A stretch of DNA of 64,000 nucleotides from Manduca sexta (Eukaryota; Arthropoda; Insecta; Lepidoptera; Sphingidae): assembly GCF_014839805.1 (NCBI RefSeq), contig NC_051134.1, positions 6,789,170 through 6,853,169 on the forward strand, given 5' to 3'. The position numbers were made by a program, and so were the translations under genes. The notes beneath the pieces were generated by a model. It saw only the letters and a program-made list of their open reading frames with translations. It searched no databases and was not told where the DNA came from. Positions 14,331-27,890 of this stretch are shown here, piece after piece; position 1 is the first letter of the stretch; every line of letters begins with the position of its first letter.

Positions 14331-16195
14331 GAATTGGGAAGAAGGCATAATTTGATGATTGGGAGATAATCTTGCTGGTACCGATTTTATAAATAAAGTC
14401 TGCAGCGACGTTAATTTACAATAGCAATAAAAACTAATATCAAACTCTAGCAAAAGCTAGTATTTATATACCTACTTACTCACAAATAATTTCCAAACCA
14501 AATATAATATATTTCAAAACATAATTTATTTTTAAAGGGCGTTAAAACAATATAATTATGCAGTGAAGGGTAGTTATTCGTTAGAACTCTGGGCGGAGCA
14601 CCCCGCCCTGCCTGCAGGGAGCCAAGTTAAGGGCCGCGACATTAGAATAGGTTCCAATAGGTGCCATTGTTATGAAGAATGACGTGCAGTTTTTAAGCCG
14701 ATGGTTTCTGATTCCGAATATTTGTGGTTGTTTACTCTGAGGTATGTAGTAGGTGCTGGATTTAAATCAAGGAAAAAAGGATGTTCAAAGTTTCATGCAT
14801 AAAACTTTATTGGTTTGTTTCATAACCATGATACAAAAGGAATTGGAAATGCAGCTTTAATAAAAAAAAAAATTAAACGTTCATATCTGCTAAGAATTGT
14901 CTCTCTCACTGAGTTTAAATCCAAAAATTTTACCTATTTATTTACTTTTTTGATAAAATTTAATTGATTTGGATAAACGGACATACAGAATAAGTCCTCA
15001 TAAAGACTACTTTACATCGTAAAAATTTACATTTTGACACATTTCTTTCGGGTAAAGCTTCGATTAAAATGAAGTCGGAAGCTAAGACTATTTACTTATA
15101 TACCAAAGACATTTTTGACCATTGTTTTTACACCCGAAACATCTTTAGACCTCTTACAACTTAAATCTCTCCACGTCAAGTCTTTTCTAATTACCGTCAC
15201 AGCAACTCCACCAGCCCCGCCCATCGCTAACAAGGTCCTCGAATACTCCAGCGTCAAACACGAGTCGGCAGCACGACCCGACACTCATTGTTCAGGTATA
15301 TAACGCCTCCCCTGTTGTTATACCCTTGGATTTGTCGTTAATTTTTATGTGAATTAGTATTTTTTATGTTATAGAATTCTTCTGATTTTTAGGAGAATTT
15401 GTATTTTTGATGTTATGAGAAATCTCTCGCCTGATTCTGCTTAGGAGTTTTAATCAACGAGAAGAAAAATATGATTTGCTGTAATCAAATCATTATGTCA
15501 AAATAGTTAAGTTGCTTCGATACAAATTTTAAGATGGTTTAAAAACAATAAAATCTAACTTACAACATGTTACAGTATCTCGTCATGAAATAGTTTAAAA
15601 ACAAAACATAACATACAAATGGCATTACATCCTTTTCTCTTTCAATAGATAGAGAGATTGGTATCAGCCAAATTTGGCCAGTTAAGTCTCATTTAATTGG
15701 GTATTGATTAGCTATGTTAGATCTTAATTATTGCATGTCAACCAGACTCCGGACTGCAGAAAAAATCATTCCCGGGAATCGAACTTGAGATCTTAGAACT
15801 ACGTCAGAAGCGATAAAAACACCAGTCATTATTACCTACCGTTGTAAATTACCTACAAAGTGGGCGGAGTACTGAAGTGCTCTCCAAGCTCAAGTGTGAA
15901 ATCTCCAATCAACACGCAAATTCTGTCACTTCTCGAACACGTTCCGTAAATTAATGGAAACAGGACGATTTGATTTCCACTCATTACAGGAATGAAGACT
16001 GGTAGGGTCCTCGATTTTTGTTTCAATTAAGGTAAATTAAACATTTAGATGTGCTAGCATTTTTAATGATGACCTACTTCTGAAAAAAGGAGGTGCTCAA
16101 TTAGTGTGTTTATTTTTTATGTATCTATTCAGATTTCTCTGAGGCTAATTATGGGCAGATTTGCGTTAGTCCATTTAATGGAAAAAATTGTGTAA
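14331..16195. other. Intergenic, nothing recognised
   Basis: Frames are open on both strands around 15096-15303 in a locally GC-richer stretch, but the translations match nothing I know. Confidence 0.4.
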
Positions 16196-16266
16196 ACATC
16201 AGTGCTTTTGTATGCCTATTTGAATGAATGTAGACATCAGTGCTTTTGTATGTCTATTTGGATGCC
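16196..16266 (+). repeat. Tandem duplication, period 38 bp
   Basis: ACATCAGTGCTTTTGTATG, a C/T, then CTATTTG(A/G)ATG, twice (16196 and 16234). Confidence 0.85.
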
Positions 16267-16454
16267 TTAGTACAAACTTAGTAATGTCAAAGACTTTAGG
16301 ATAGGTTTTTTTGAAACAACCAAATAAAAATCGCGTAACATTCGCCGCAAGTAACAACCATAAACATTACCGACACCATCCATTCCGTTATGGCAAGGCT
16401 TTGCGAACCTCAACTAGATCAGAAGCCCTACCAATACATTTTACTAACCTTATC

Positions 16455-16680
16455 TTACTTACTAATATTATAGATGTGAAAGTTTGTGAATATATTTGGA
16501 TATTTGTTAGAAGTAAACATAGAAACAGCTGAACGGGTTTCTATGAAATTTGGCACATTGAAAAACCATATCCAGTTTTTTATCCTTGTAATTTGCTCCT
16601 GATGTAGATATTGAAGTCATTAATCTATTTTTTTAATCAGTTGGCGATAGATAGCTACAGTGGTTCGGGGTATGTAGCGG
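16455..16680 (+). repeat. Retroposon-like repeat L, copy 1
   Basis: TATCTTACTTACTAATATTA, GTGAAAGTTTGTGAATATAT, TTTGTTAGAAGTAAACAT, GGGTTTCTATGAAATTTGGC. These phrases are common in lepidopteran retroposon tails. Confidence 0.55.
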
Positions 16681-19600
16681 GAAAAAAAACATGCAAAAAA
16701 AACCACTAGCTACTTAAAAACGTTACCTTGGTTATAACCACGAGGCCAAAGCCTACCCTTCGCGGGTAGTTTGTATAATCAGCAGATAGTTATGGCGAGT
16801 CGTCGTGTCCGTCGGTGCGTCCGCGCAGATAATCTGCAGCGCGGTAAATCACAGCCGGTCGCGACCTCGCGTATCAGGGATCGTGTCCAGGGTTGGGGAT
16901 AATTTTAATATTCACTTTTATTGTGTTTTAGATTCAATTATATACATGTTGAGATTTCCTAACTTGGGCTTACATTATGGCTATGAGTTATAATATTTAA
17001 ATTATTGAAATCGTAGTGTTAGTCTGCTGGAAAACCTACTAACTAAAACAAAATATTGTATTTTTTTTATTTTCCAAACATTTTTGGAGTAACAAATTAT
17101 CAATTATGATTTTAGTGACTGTTATGGCGAAAGGGTAGGCATCTTTTATTATTATTATCATTAAATAATATGTATTGTGTATAGTATCATGCAAAAGACG
17201 TCTGTGTCTTCCACTTGGGAGATATCAGGAGCTTATACATAATATGTAAGAATGAAGTTTAGACGTATGTCGCTTCAATTTATTTTCCTAAGATCCTTAA
17301 TAATGTGACTACAATGAACCTTGTAGATCTTTCTGTATGTAATATGTAATATCAAACAGCAAGAGACATTGCATCCATTGATTGTGAATATTATTGGATT
17401 AACACTGAGTTTTTTAAAGCACGGTTTGTATTATGACGTGGCCTCTGTTATATCAGAAACAAAATATAATTGGCACATTCTAACAATAAAAACCAATCAA
17501 TATTTCACCGCGCGACAACCCTACCGACCGCAGGTCGTGCGAACGTTATTGAATATTGCATATTTCCCTCATATCGTCTTCTCGCACCGCCGGCCACGCC
17601 AGCCTGCCCCCCCCCTCCCCTCCTCGCCCCGCATCTCATTGTTCCAACGCTACCGTATTTCACTACTAGTTACTGAGATTTACTGCTTTTACATCTGATA
17701 GCTGTCGACTCTGCCCATGTGATTATTTCTATGATATATGTTAAAATCGCAGTTAATGACACAGGTAGGTAAAAAGGTCGACACGCTTGTGAATAGACAG
17801 TAGAAGTACCCAGAACGTTGATTTACAAAGTGTGATGCACTTTGCTTGTCACTCTGGACATATTTTACTAAGCGTCATATCTTGATGAATAAACAGATAG
17901 GTGATACGGCAATGCTGAGCTAAAAAGCGAGGGAAGAGTTCACGATATGCTCACCTTTCGATGCCTAGAGTTTAACTAAATAATAAATATAGCAACCAAC
18001 TCAATTTAGACAACAAACCTGTTTGATTAAATTAGTTGAGACTATGTTTCATAATATGATATTGTTTGTTTTGATTATTTATATTATAAAAAATATTATA
18101 ATTTTATATTAAGTACGGATACAAAAAAATTGTAACTGCCTGTTAATAATTTAAATGCAAAAATTCTTTCGAAAATATTAGAGACAATACTATTTGTAGG
18201 CACATTTAAAACGGAAATTCCGCCCAAAAAAAGCCTAATATGGATCCAATACACGCACAGATCTAAGTAGCCCTTCAAACCTTATAACCTGTATAACCTT
18301 AAAACATTTTAGTAATCAAGTTAGAAATCAAATAGGATCTGATTTCAAATGCCAGGTTAGGTAATACGAGTTTGTCTCTTTCATGTAAAAACCAACCCGT
18401 TATTTGAGATAAGATTTACGCCTTTACTTGATATAAATAAATGTACATTTCACACATAATAATATACATAAAAGGTAAACACACGTCAATTATGGTCTCC
18501 CATATCATATATAATACTATAAAATCTTGAAATTACCTCTCAGCCTCATCAGATATAGCGAACAGTCATTTCGTTTACATCATCAAATACTTCAAATCAA
18601 TATTTCTGGATAACCAAACAATACCAAGTAGGAATAACAGCATAATCCGTGGTGGGAAACGCTCAGCCAATTTGCCTGAAGCCATCGATTTACTTAACTC
18701 CCGTTCGGAACAAATGATTGTGAAAGCTACGAACCCGTGAGCCTACTGGTTAGTGAGGGGACGGTGGGTTTGTTAGATTTTTTATCGTAGTATAACAAAG
18801 TGGCTATTTCTGCCAGTCAGGATATCCTACCTTAGTACCATCCGCTTTACTAGTAACATTAAAAAAACTTACTACCTAAGCTAACATACATTTTAGTTTT
18901 ATACTGTCTTGTTCGGCTACGTATGTATCTACACTGTAGACTTTCCCGCCCTCACACCCACCACTACAACTCCTATAAGCCAGGATCAGCAGTGGCACGC
19001 ATTTTATGACACCGAGTGGTGAAGCTCGACAAGTCTCAACACTAATTTGTCTTTATCCCGCAACGAAATTTATCAAATAGAAAGATAGGAATAGATGGAA
19101 ATATTAATTGTCTTCCATATTTAGACTGTAGGTAAATTAATTGTATTTTATAGACTGTTGGCTTGTACTCTCCCCTGCTGTTTATGGATATCGTTACTAG
19201 CAGACACACGCTGCCTGCAATAAAAAAATAGCAAACAAACATAAAGTACACTTCATAGTACGTATAATACTTTTGTGTGGATATAAATTTTGTGATTTTA
19301 ATATTATCTAAATTGCAGAGTACTCTAAAGTATAATGTCAACTAACTAATGACCTTGCATCATGTCATCGCAGAAAAGCTCGCCTACGTTATTCTTCGAT
19401 TTAGCCCGGAATGCAATTCGAAATGACCCTCATGCCGAGGTTTTACTATTTACAGCAGTCACTGTCCAGTCAACTCTTCTTTCAACTTATTTGCAGAATT
19501 TGAAAGGTTTCCTTACAAATTATTGTGACTTATTTTTTTATTTTCTCTGTACTAGATACAGAAAAGAAAAAAAAAAACGTTTTTTATCGAAATTTTGTTA

Positions 19601-20014
19601 CTTTACTTATTTTTTTTTTTAAATAAAAATAAAAATGTGACCTTACAACGTCCCCTCACTGGCGGCTACCAGTCGACGGGGCTATCACGAGCGCGATATT
19701 TACGAGCTACCACTGATATCGGCTCATTATTTATGTCTCTTTCATATTTTTGTTCTATTATGTTTACTGATCGATAAACTCACGACTTGCGTATGCGCAA
19801 CGGATTGTTTATTCGGTTATATCTTGTAAGATAGGGGCATAATTCTTACGGAGGCAGTCTTATAGAGCGACATGTTTGAAAATTATATTTTAGATTTAGG
19901 TATTGATGTGTTTGGGAAACTATTAAGATCATCTAGTCAGTATACCCTGTTGATTATAACATTAGTTAATGTACTAGCAAATATTACTGGACTAGATTTA
20001 GGGATTCTTGATTT
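16681..20014. other. Intergenic with local GC-rich patches
   Basis: CG-rich patch near 16795-16890 and a C-run region at 17585-17635 (CCTGCCCCCCCCCTCCCCTC). Neither lies in a recognisable gene. Confidence 0.45.
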
Positions 20015-20185
20015 GATAACTATCTTACTTGTTACTAACATTATAAATGTTAGTCTGTGAAAATGTTGGATGTTTGTTAGAAGTAAATGCAGAAAGTTGA
20101 ATTAGAATATAATTTGATACTCGGGTGAACCATGACCTAGTTTAACAGATAGGTAACTTTTTCCAGGTAATTTGCTCCCACGAGG
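20015..20185 (+). repeat. Retroposon-like repeat L, copy 2
   Basis: TATCTTACTTGTTACTAACA, TGTTTGTTAGAAGTAAATGC and CCAGGTAATTTGCTCCC parallel copy 1 in order. Confidence 0.55.
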
Positions 20186-20261
20186 AATAACGGCATTTTT
20201 AAATAAATGTCACTGGCGTCATACAAGTTGACTTTGCAGCTTGCATGGTACATGAGAAAAG

Positions 20262-20316
20262 AATAATATAAAAAAACCGCGATAACATTAGAAAATAGTT
20301 TTATTACAATGTACTA
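20262..20316 (+). repeat. Family G fragment
   Basis: AACCGCGATAACATTAG and TAGTTTTATTACAATGT match the same 3' block. Confidence 0.5.
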
Positions 20317-20496
20317 CGAAACTACTAGATCTTGGAGGCAATACCATACTATCAACTATATCGGACTTCGGTCAACTTGGAAGCCAAATCGATAATTTAC
20401 ACCTTGATCGTTTTTTCATTCCAACCTCAAAATAGTCCATACAATAATTTTATCATGGATATGGTCATTCAGGCAGATATCTCTTTCATTATATGC

Positions 20497-20548
20497 ATAT
20501 CAGCCCATCTCACAACAAAAAGATATCAGCCCATCTCACAACAAAAAG
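20497..20548 (+). repeat. Perfect tandem duplication, 26 bp x 2
   Basis: Identical units at 20497-20522 and 20523-20548, each ATATCAGCCCATCTCACAAC followed by AAAAAG. Confidence 0.92.
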
Positions 20549-22707
20549 ATGACAGCCTGTCAAGTAATTCTTTTGCATGCATAACCGGGGAATCGAATGA
20601 GTTATCTCATTAATGCAGCAGTAATGTATTCGGTGACACGACTCGAGGGCCCGTCAGTCGCTGTCACTACGAAGTTATAAATTTGTATAATTTACGCACC
20701 GTGGTGTAGTGAGTGCATTTTAAAGAAAAGGAGTTTTTTTGAAAGACTGATTTTATATATCCTGGGGGGATTAACTAAGATATCGAAAATGATCATGATA
20801 GCAAAATAATTATACCTATAAATTTAGATTTGTAGACGAGTATGTTCAATCTTTTAAATTTGTAAGGAGAGGTATCGACAGTATAAAGCAATAGGACAAT
20901 ATGATTTAGCATTGACATAATTATTTGACTAAGTTCTAATCGCTCTCAATATTAGTGGCTCTCGTTCCGAGCAGTGGGTTATGCCTATGCAACATGGTGA
21001 GTTAATAAAAGTGGAAGACTAGCAATACCTACATCGATACCCTCTCAGCTGTTTTTATATTGTCTAAAAATATCAAAATGTTTTCAAGACGCTGCCTTGA
21101 TAACGTAGTTATATTTGGTACGACCACCGATCTCCAATCGGGTTTGGATCCCAAGACGGGTAAACAAATATCGTGACTTTCCACTCAGTGTTAGCACGGA
21201 GACTGGAATTTGTGCCCGATATAGCGATAGGTTCACCCCGTATTACGTCATGATAAACAAAAACTGCCTTAGTTACTTCTGCCTACTCCTTTAAGATAAA
21301 AGCGTAATGTATTTTCTTAAGATTCTATCAGTACATTAAACTTCACTACCAATTCAATCTTAACTTATCCGGTAGTGCCATTATAGTCTTGTTTACAAGT
21401 GTACTGAGTGTGTCGCCCCATTGCACCAGCCGGCGGGCGCAACGCCTCTTCCATGTACCACATCAGATATGCGCCGATTTATAGCGGCCCGCCTTAATTG
21501 CGGCCCGATTACCGCTACAGACGGACGATTTCAATTTGTTATTATAGACCCGCGGGATCATTGGGGACGATTGATGTGTGTTTGGGGATTCTGTTTTGTG
21601 CATGCTTGATGGTAGTTCCGTGATGCTTTAAGATAAATAAAGTCCTGGATTCGATTCTGGTGAGGTAATGAAAGGTGTAAGTTATTAAGTACATTAAGGA
21701 AAACAGGGCAAAAAACGACAGATGGAATACAGTGCCTTACAGTACTCTGAGATTTCAAGCTATTGGTGTTTCTACATACATAGAGCGATGGTCAGCTGGT
21801 AAATTATAAACATATTGATAATTATATTCGATATGTTACATCATTTATACGATAACATTTTTCTACCTCTAACAAAGTTGGTTCTAAAATCTTTACAAAT
21901 ACATAAAACCTTTATAGCCAAACCGATTTCGTACACAACATACGAAAACATAAAAATGCCATCAAAAGCCAGAAACGTAAATATGAAATAATAAAATTCT
22001 TCATATAAAACATTGGTATGTAGGTACACCACTTAGAGCCGGCTGCCGCGGCCATTCTTCTTCTTTATGATGTCGATTCACCCCCGAATACGGTGGAGTG
22101 TCTACCTCGCGGTAGGAGGGTTGGCATGTGTGTAATAAACGGGTTCGTATTACCGAGGTTATTATAATGTAACACGGTAAGTGTATTTGATATATGTGGT
22201 GTCTTTCATTTTAAACAAATAAATTAACCAAAGTATTTCTGGTTACAATAATATAATTTTACAAGTTTTTATAGTCCCGCTTATTTCTTTTACCATTTCG
22301 ACTTATCAAATCGAACATATTTTGCTTTTATAGTATTAACGGCAAGGGGTTTTAATTCCAATACACTCAGATTGCAAGCAAAATATAGAGTGCTCTGATA
22401 TAAGAAATAGGGCATCTCGAATCTTTGAACCAATCCACTAAACCAACCTTTTACCGAGACTTCGATATAACGAGACAACAGACGGAAAGGTTTCACAACG
22501 GTACGCTATTTTTACAGCCCCGGGGTCATCCCTTAAATTCTTTTTATTGCCGCCCTTGTAAATCATTGCGTAATGCCTCAGTGCATTATCCGTCCGGGGA
22601 AACTTCATTATGGCCGGTTTAATGGTTCGAAGGAGCGATAAAATCTAGCCGGTTGCGGTGGGTCGGCCTGGACGCGTAATAGCTGTGGTGACTATGGCAC
22701 TGACGAT
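20549..22707. other. Intergenic; one short SINE A fragment
   Basis: Only the fragment at 21198-21268 is recognised. Confidence 0.45.
21198..21268 (+). mobile_element. SINE family A fragment
   Basis: Short match to the middle of family A: AGACTGGAATTTGTGCCCG, ATAGCGATAGGTTCACCCC, ACGTCATG. Confidence 0.65.
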
Positions 22708-22866
22708 GCGAGGATTGTGCGAGAAATTAAGATATCAGCTGTGGAAGAATAGTGATATTTTTGGACTTAGGAAGGAGACACTCTCGCCTCATATCCCATC
22801 ATGAGACGGACGCGAGGATTGTGCGGGAAATGAAGGTATTTGCTGTGGAAGAATACTGATATTTTT
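22708..22866 (+). repeat. Imperfect tandem duplication, period 104 bp
   Basis: GCGAGGATTGTGCG(A/G)GAAAT and GCTGTGGAAGAATA(G/C)TGA with TATTTTT occur at 22708 and 22812. The second unit abuts a SINE A fragment. Confidence 0.85.
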
Positions 22867-22965
22867 GTGCCTCTATCACATCATAAGACGCACCACAAAT
22901 TGCAAATAGTCGGTCTCCTGGTTGCATCTGTATACCCTTTTGGGGATGAAGGCGTTATGTGTGTA
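22866..22965 (+). mobile_element. SINE family A 3' fragment
   Basis: CCTCTATCACATCATAAGACG and TATACCCTTTTGGGGATGA with GCGTTATGTGTG match the 3' half of family A. Confidence 0.6.
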
Positions 22966-23215
22966 AGAAAGGAAACTATGTCAGGAATATGTTTGTATAC
23001 TCTGGAGACTTTGAAAAGGGCATTTGAAGTGGTATCTGACTGGAAAGCGGCTGTAAACGTGGTGGGAAACCACATTGTCTTGTTTCAGGGTCTGATGGCG
23101 TATATCCAGCAAAGATGGGTTGGACAGTTGAGCTAATTTCTATTTTAGGTTGTATTGTTTCATTCTGGCAAAGGAAATTTAGCACTATTAATTACTTAGG
23201 GCCTGTTTCACAACA

Positions 23216-23322
23216 CAGACAACTCGCTTTTATCCCCGAAGGGATAGGCAAAGGTACAATCATGGTACATACTTTTTACCTGAGTGTTCCGTCTCATCAT
23301 GTAATAGGCGATGAGCCTTACT
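23216..23322 (-). mobile_element. SINE family A 3' fragment
   Basis: TTTTATCCCCGAAGGGATAG and TCTCATCATGTAATAGGCGA match the tail of family A in reverse. It lies opposite to the fragment at 22866. Confidence 0.6.
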
Positions 23323-23737
23323 GTGTCACTCTTTCACAAGTTTAAAGTAGATTTATTTGACTGTAATGGTATTAAATAGCTAGATAGTACTAATTTTTTC
23401 ACTTGTTTAGAAGCATTAGATTACAGTGAAATTTTTGTGTTTTGTCGGCCGATAAATTTATGTGATGCATTTACTCAGAAGTTGTGAAATAGGTCCTGTC
23501 TTTCCATAAAAGTGTTCTATCACTTGGACCGGTAATGTGAGAATTCCAGTTACTGAGAAGCTTAACTCAATAATTATTTTTAAATTTTTCAGAAAAGGAT
23601 CTACAGTGCTTAGCAATACTTCGTAATTCAATGCTATGGCTGTTTTTACAGGCGGTAAAAATCAGACGTACAACCACTTTATACAAAACTGCTGCACTCA
23701 GTCTTGAAAGCACGCAACATAACATCTCGCCGTATCA

Positions 23738-23872
23738 AGCACAAATTCCAAACTCCGGGCTGATACTGAGCAGAAAAACCCAAATATCTCTTAGCCCGAC
23801 CCGGATTTCGAGCCCAGGACCTCACAGCGCTGCCGTACCGCGCATGCAGTACAACTACGACACCGAGGCAGT
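23738..23872 (-). mobile_element. SINE family A fragment (head and mid body)
   Basis: Includes GGGCTGATACTGAGCAG and the reverse of box B, ending at CACCGAGGCAGTC. The 3' half is absent. Confidence 0.8.
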
Positions 23873-24303
23873 CCTGAAAGCAAGAACTAAAAAATACTAG
23901 GACCACTAAGAAGTAAAAAAATTGCCGTCTCCCTAGGACTATCCACCAGCGGCCGCGGTGAACGTCACCGGATTAATGGCGGGCGATACATCACTTGCAA
24001 TTTGTTGCGATAGCGCCGCGATAGGTGGCCGCTGCCAGCGCTGGATTGTGTTTTATTGCGCTATAAAAACGTATACGCAAGGTACTTTTTGGATACTCTG
24101 TGCTGTTAATTTGTATGGGGTTGGATGAATTTTTGCGGTTGAAGAAGGAAGGAAGATACAAACCGTAGACACCGTACACTATTACAGAGTAGCACAATAG
24201 AAGCGATCATGTGTTTGAATAATATCTTAGCCTATGTAATTAATCGTCGATGGAAATTTACTGATGTCTTAACATACGTTTAAAGATGCTTATTATATAT
24301 TTT

Positions 24304-24585
24304 GATTCCTTCCTAACCGACATTCGGCCACGGCGGTCAATTGCCAAGTAGCCAAGAGATATTATAGTGCACAAGTGTGTGCGCCATATACTGGTGTTCT
24401 CTCTGTTCCTCCACTCTCATAGTCCAGTGAGACGGCAATCTGACATAACCAGAGAGATATCAGGCGCAGAGCCTGCTTTACGTGCTTTCTGAGGCACGGA
24501 GGGTATCACACCGCTAACGTCCTGACTCGAACTGCGACTGAGTATTTTTTAAGATTGAAAAACCTATTCCCAATTTTTATTGGCC
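24304..24585 (-). mobile_element. SINE family C, body only
   Basis: Matches the body of the copy at 46160, e.g. GATATTATAGTGCACAAGTG, GTGAGACGGCAATC and GGGTATCACACCGC. The tRNA-like head is lost. Confidence 0.75.
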
Positions 24586-27500
24586 TGCAACCGCTGTACC
24601 ATCTTCGATTTCATTTAGATAGTTCAGCGATGTCCCGAAACGTCTCGTAGCGCGGGTACAAAGCAAATTCAAAAATAGAACTTCACCGCCAACAGAAAAA
24701 AGCTTTTTGAATGCACAAAAGATTTCCAAATTGATGATCACGAAAATACAATCGATTATAAAATTGATACGAAGCAAAATTTTCTATAGATAAATCAATT
24801 TCTTTTTTATGTACTATTCTTCTATATCTTGACAAAAACTTTAAATTCTATACCAATCTAACAACTGCACACTCATTCAAACGATTTTTCAATACTTTCG
24901 AACAGTTGGAGACTTTATTATAAAATGTCTCATTGAGTAGGTAATCTGTTAAGAACTGCTTCATCATTACGGATAATGCTGAGCTTTTACATTGTGGCGT
25001 GGTGCGGGTTCGAATCCCGCGGGGCGCCGCCCGGGGGTCCCCGTATTAACTCCCAAAGAATAAAAAGGAAGATAGGATGTTCCAGTTAAAAATGTAGGTA
25101 ATATTAAAAATAATGGGTTTCTATTAAGTGGATAGGACCATTGCCAGTTACAAGGGTTTGAGTAGGTTTGAGAGTATTTAAGTAAGGATTTTTTTTAAAT
25201 AGTTTTCAAAAGCTTTATACCTATTAAATTATTCAAACAGTCATTTTTTTCACGGTTTTTTTATGATAAAGCATTTTCAATCGTGCGCGATTTGAATTTG
25301 AAAAAAATATATATTATGTAGTAGTAGTATTATGTAGAAGTCGGTGCAGATGAGCGTCCATGGTTTTATCTATATATTTGTTTTGTGATTATACGTTTGA
25401 CAGTGATTGGAAGGCAAATTGTTCTCTGATCGATGAATAAACGGTTCTGTTCAAGTTAGCTCTATGTCCCTGACACTCGCGTTCACATTTGGAAATAAAT
25501 GGGGGGCATCGCATGAAGGGCCCCGTCTCCGCACTGGGGGGTCCAAAATCCAGCAGCGATGTGAAATTGATACAGAATTCGGTTTTCATGCACCGATTGA
25601 GTTTTTACATTCATTGTTATTTAAAATGGCGTTCAGTAGTTATTAGGACGATGAGTTCGTGTTTCCACCCCTTTTTGTAATTAACGAAAATATGGATTAT
25701 GTTGTATTATATTTTTTACTACCATTGGGGGGTTATTATGTATCTATGATGAAAGTCATGTACGCAGATGGCAATTAGTTAGTGTAGAATAGGCAATTTT
25801 AAAATAATTAGAATACATTATTATAAATGATGTTTTTTGTGTATGTATATATTATAGGGTGTAGATGCACACGCCATTTTGAAGTTTTTAAAAAAAGACG
25901 TCGTCCACTGAGGTTGATCAACCCGGTGAATGCAAATGTCATAAAGTTAACCTATAAATATAAATATTTTCTTGTTTCCTATAATGAGTTTAGAGAATTT
26001 ATTTACTCATTAAAGACAAGATATCCAATTACAGTGAGTGTTAGTAAATTAAAGTTACTTAAAAACTATGGTTAGCTCAATCTTTACATGTATTTAAAAT
26101 ATTTCTTCCCTCACAAATTTTCTTAGCCATGTTTCAAATATCTCTATTCATTTACGATCTTTTATATTACTTGGAAGACTATTGTACTATAATATTTGTG
26201 TCATAACTATATAATACAAACAATATGGACGCGAAATAAACTGCAGTATCGTGGTCCGAGCACATTACTCTGCCGAATCAATGGGCTATTGTGCTCGGTT
26301 ACATTAAATTTGTTGCCGCAGTTACTCATAACGGCTAAAGGTAGTCGTCTACTTAGGATTCAGAAATTTGAATTACGATCTGTAATGTATTTGTATACCG
26401 AAATATTATATACATCTTTATATAATATATGACTATGTAATTAAAGACGTTACAAGCACTTTCTACGTGTAAGAATATTATCTATCTATCAGGAATATTG
26501 CAAAGCACTGTATAACAATGTATTGTTCAAGTCTACTTAAGTTTTATGTCTTTTTTTTAGATAAGGGCAAGTTAAAATAGCATGACTAAGTCTCGTAAGG
26601 TAAGTATTATAGTATCAATTGGTGAGAGATCACTCGATATATGATTATGACGGCTTGATAAGCTCTGAATGCGCGTCATCATTATCGAGGATTTTACACC
26701 TTGAACTATATGGACGGGTGTAAACCTTCCACAAGCAATATTCGCTTCTGCAGCTTCCCAGATGTTCGCAGACTGATCGCTGCCGGATTTGCAGCGATCA
26801 AACGTAAGCGTGCAGCATTTGTGTTACATAGACTACGAGGCAGTACGAACTGTCTCTTATTTGTTATTGCCGAAACAATATTTTGTTCTCTGGTTAATTC
26901 TTTGAGCCCATTACATCATGTACTCACATAGATAATATTATACTAACTGTCTCTTAATTGACATTGTCGATAAATTATATTGTCCTCTTAATTCTCTGAG
27001 CAGAATGCATCATTTTGTTTAGGTTGTCTGGAAGAGATCGCTTTTAGCGATAAGACCGCCTATTGGTGCACTTTTTATATGATATAATAATTGTATTTAT
27101 TTTTCTGTATTTGGTGTATATATACAATTAAGTGTTTCATTCATTCATTTATTAATTCATTTACTAACATAGGTAAATAGTGTATTTGTTACTAACTATA
27201 ATATTAATATTACATTAAGGAATGTTTTATTTTTGAATGAATAGATTATGATTATACTACTACTTCTTTCTTACGCTCAATTTATATAAGAGTCAAATAA
27301 AGGAAAGCCTGACTAGATATAACGATTTTTATTGACGAGGTCTCACCGATTACTCTTATTATAGTAACCATACTATCTGTATACTGGCATATTAATTTCG
27401 TAGTTTTTTAATTCCTACCTTCACTCAGTGGGTGCTTACCCTACTAGCGGAGGTAGCGCGCAATAATTCCGCGCACAAAGCCCGCCCGCCGCGTGGGTGA

Positions 27501-27639
27501 TTAATGCGCGCCACCTAGCGGCCGCTGTTGAAATGAGATGTCGCTTGCTGCTCGTACGTTATGATGTGATGTATCGTGATAATTAAATAATGTCGGGTGA
27601 AGTATAAGAGAGGGTCGGATTCCTAAAGTGTAAAAAATA
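24586..27639. other. Intergenic, with tRNA-like relic and CpG-rich patch
   Basis: Contains the T-arm relic near 25000 and a CG-rich patch at 27440-27530. No coding exon recognised. Confidence 0.45.
24990..25045 (+). other. Isolated tRNA-like box B and T-arm
   Basis: GCGGGTTCGAATCCCGC forms a perfect T-arm helix and loop, followed by GGGGCGCC. No matching acceptor 5' strand, D-arm or anticodon arm was found upstream. It is best explained as a relic of a tRNA-derived SINE, not a working tRNA gene. Confidence 0.4.
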
Positions 27640-27890
27640 TATTTTATTTTAGAACATATAAAACAAAGTCCCCATTTCGACAGAAATATACATACATAAG
27701 TACATGTATGTATGTTATCGATTTTGTTAAAATCTACTGTATGGATTTTTATGAAATTTGGTATGGAGATAGTTTAAGACCCTGGGAAAGTTAAAGGCTA
27801 CTTTTATCCCGGGAAAATATAAAGAAACACATTTCTCCCAGAAAACTCCTTCACGTGGGTAAAGTCGCGAGCAAAAGCGTGTTTTGAAAT
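27640..27890 (-). repeat. Retroposon 3' end, family F
   Basis: Reverse orientation: TTTTTATGAAATTTGGTATG, CTACTTTTATCCCGGG, AAACTCCTTCACGTGGGT, GCGAGCAAAAGCG. Confidence 0.68.

Noticed and set aside
15096..15303. Overlapping open frames on both strands in a GC-richer stretch
   Set aside because: Neither translation is recognisable and no paired splice context was found.
17369..17698. 109-codon + strand ORF
   Set aside because: Low-complexity Pro/Arg part comes from a C-run; no domain, no codon signal.
24990..25045. tRNA gene
   Set aside because: Only the T-arm is intact; acceptor, D and anticodon arms could not be built.
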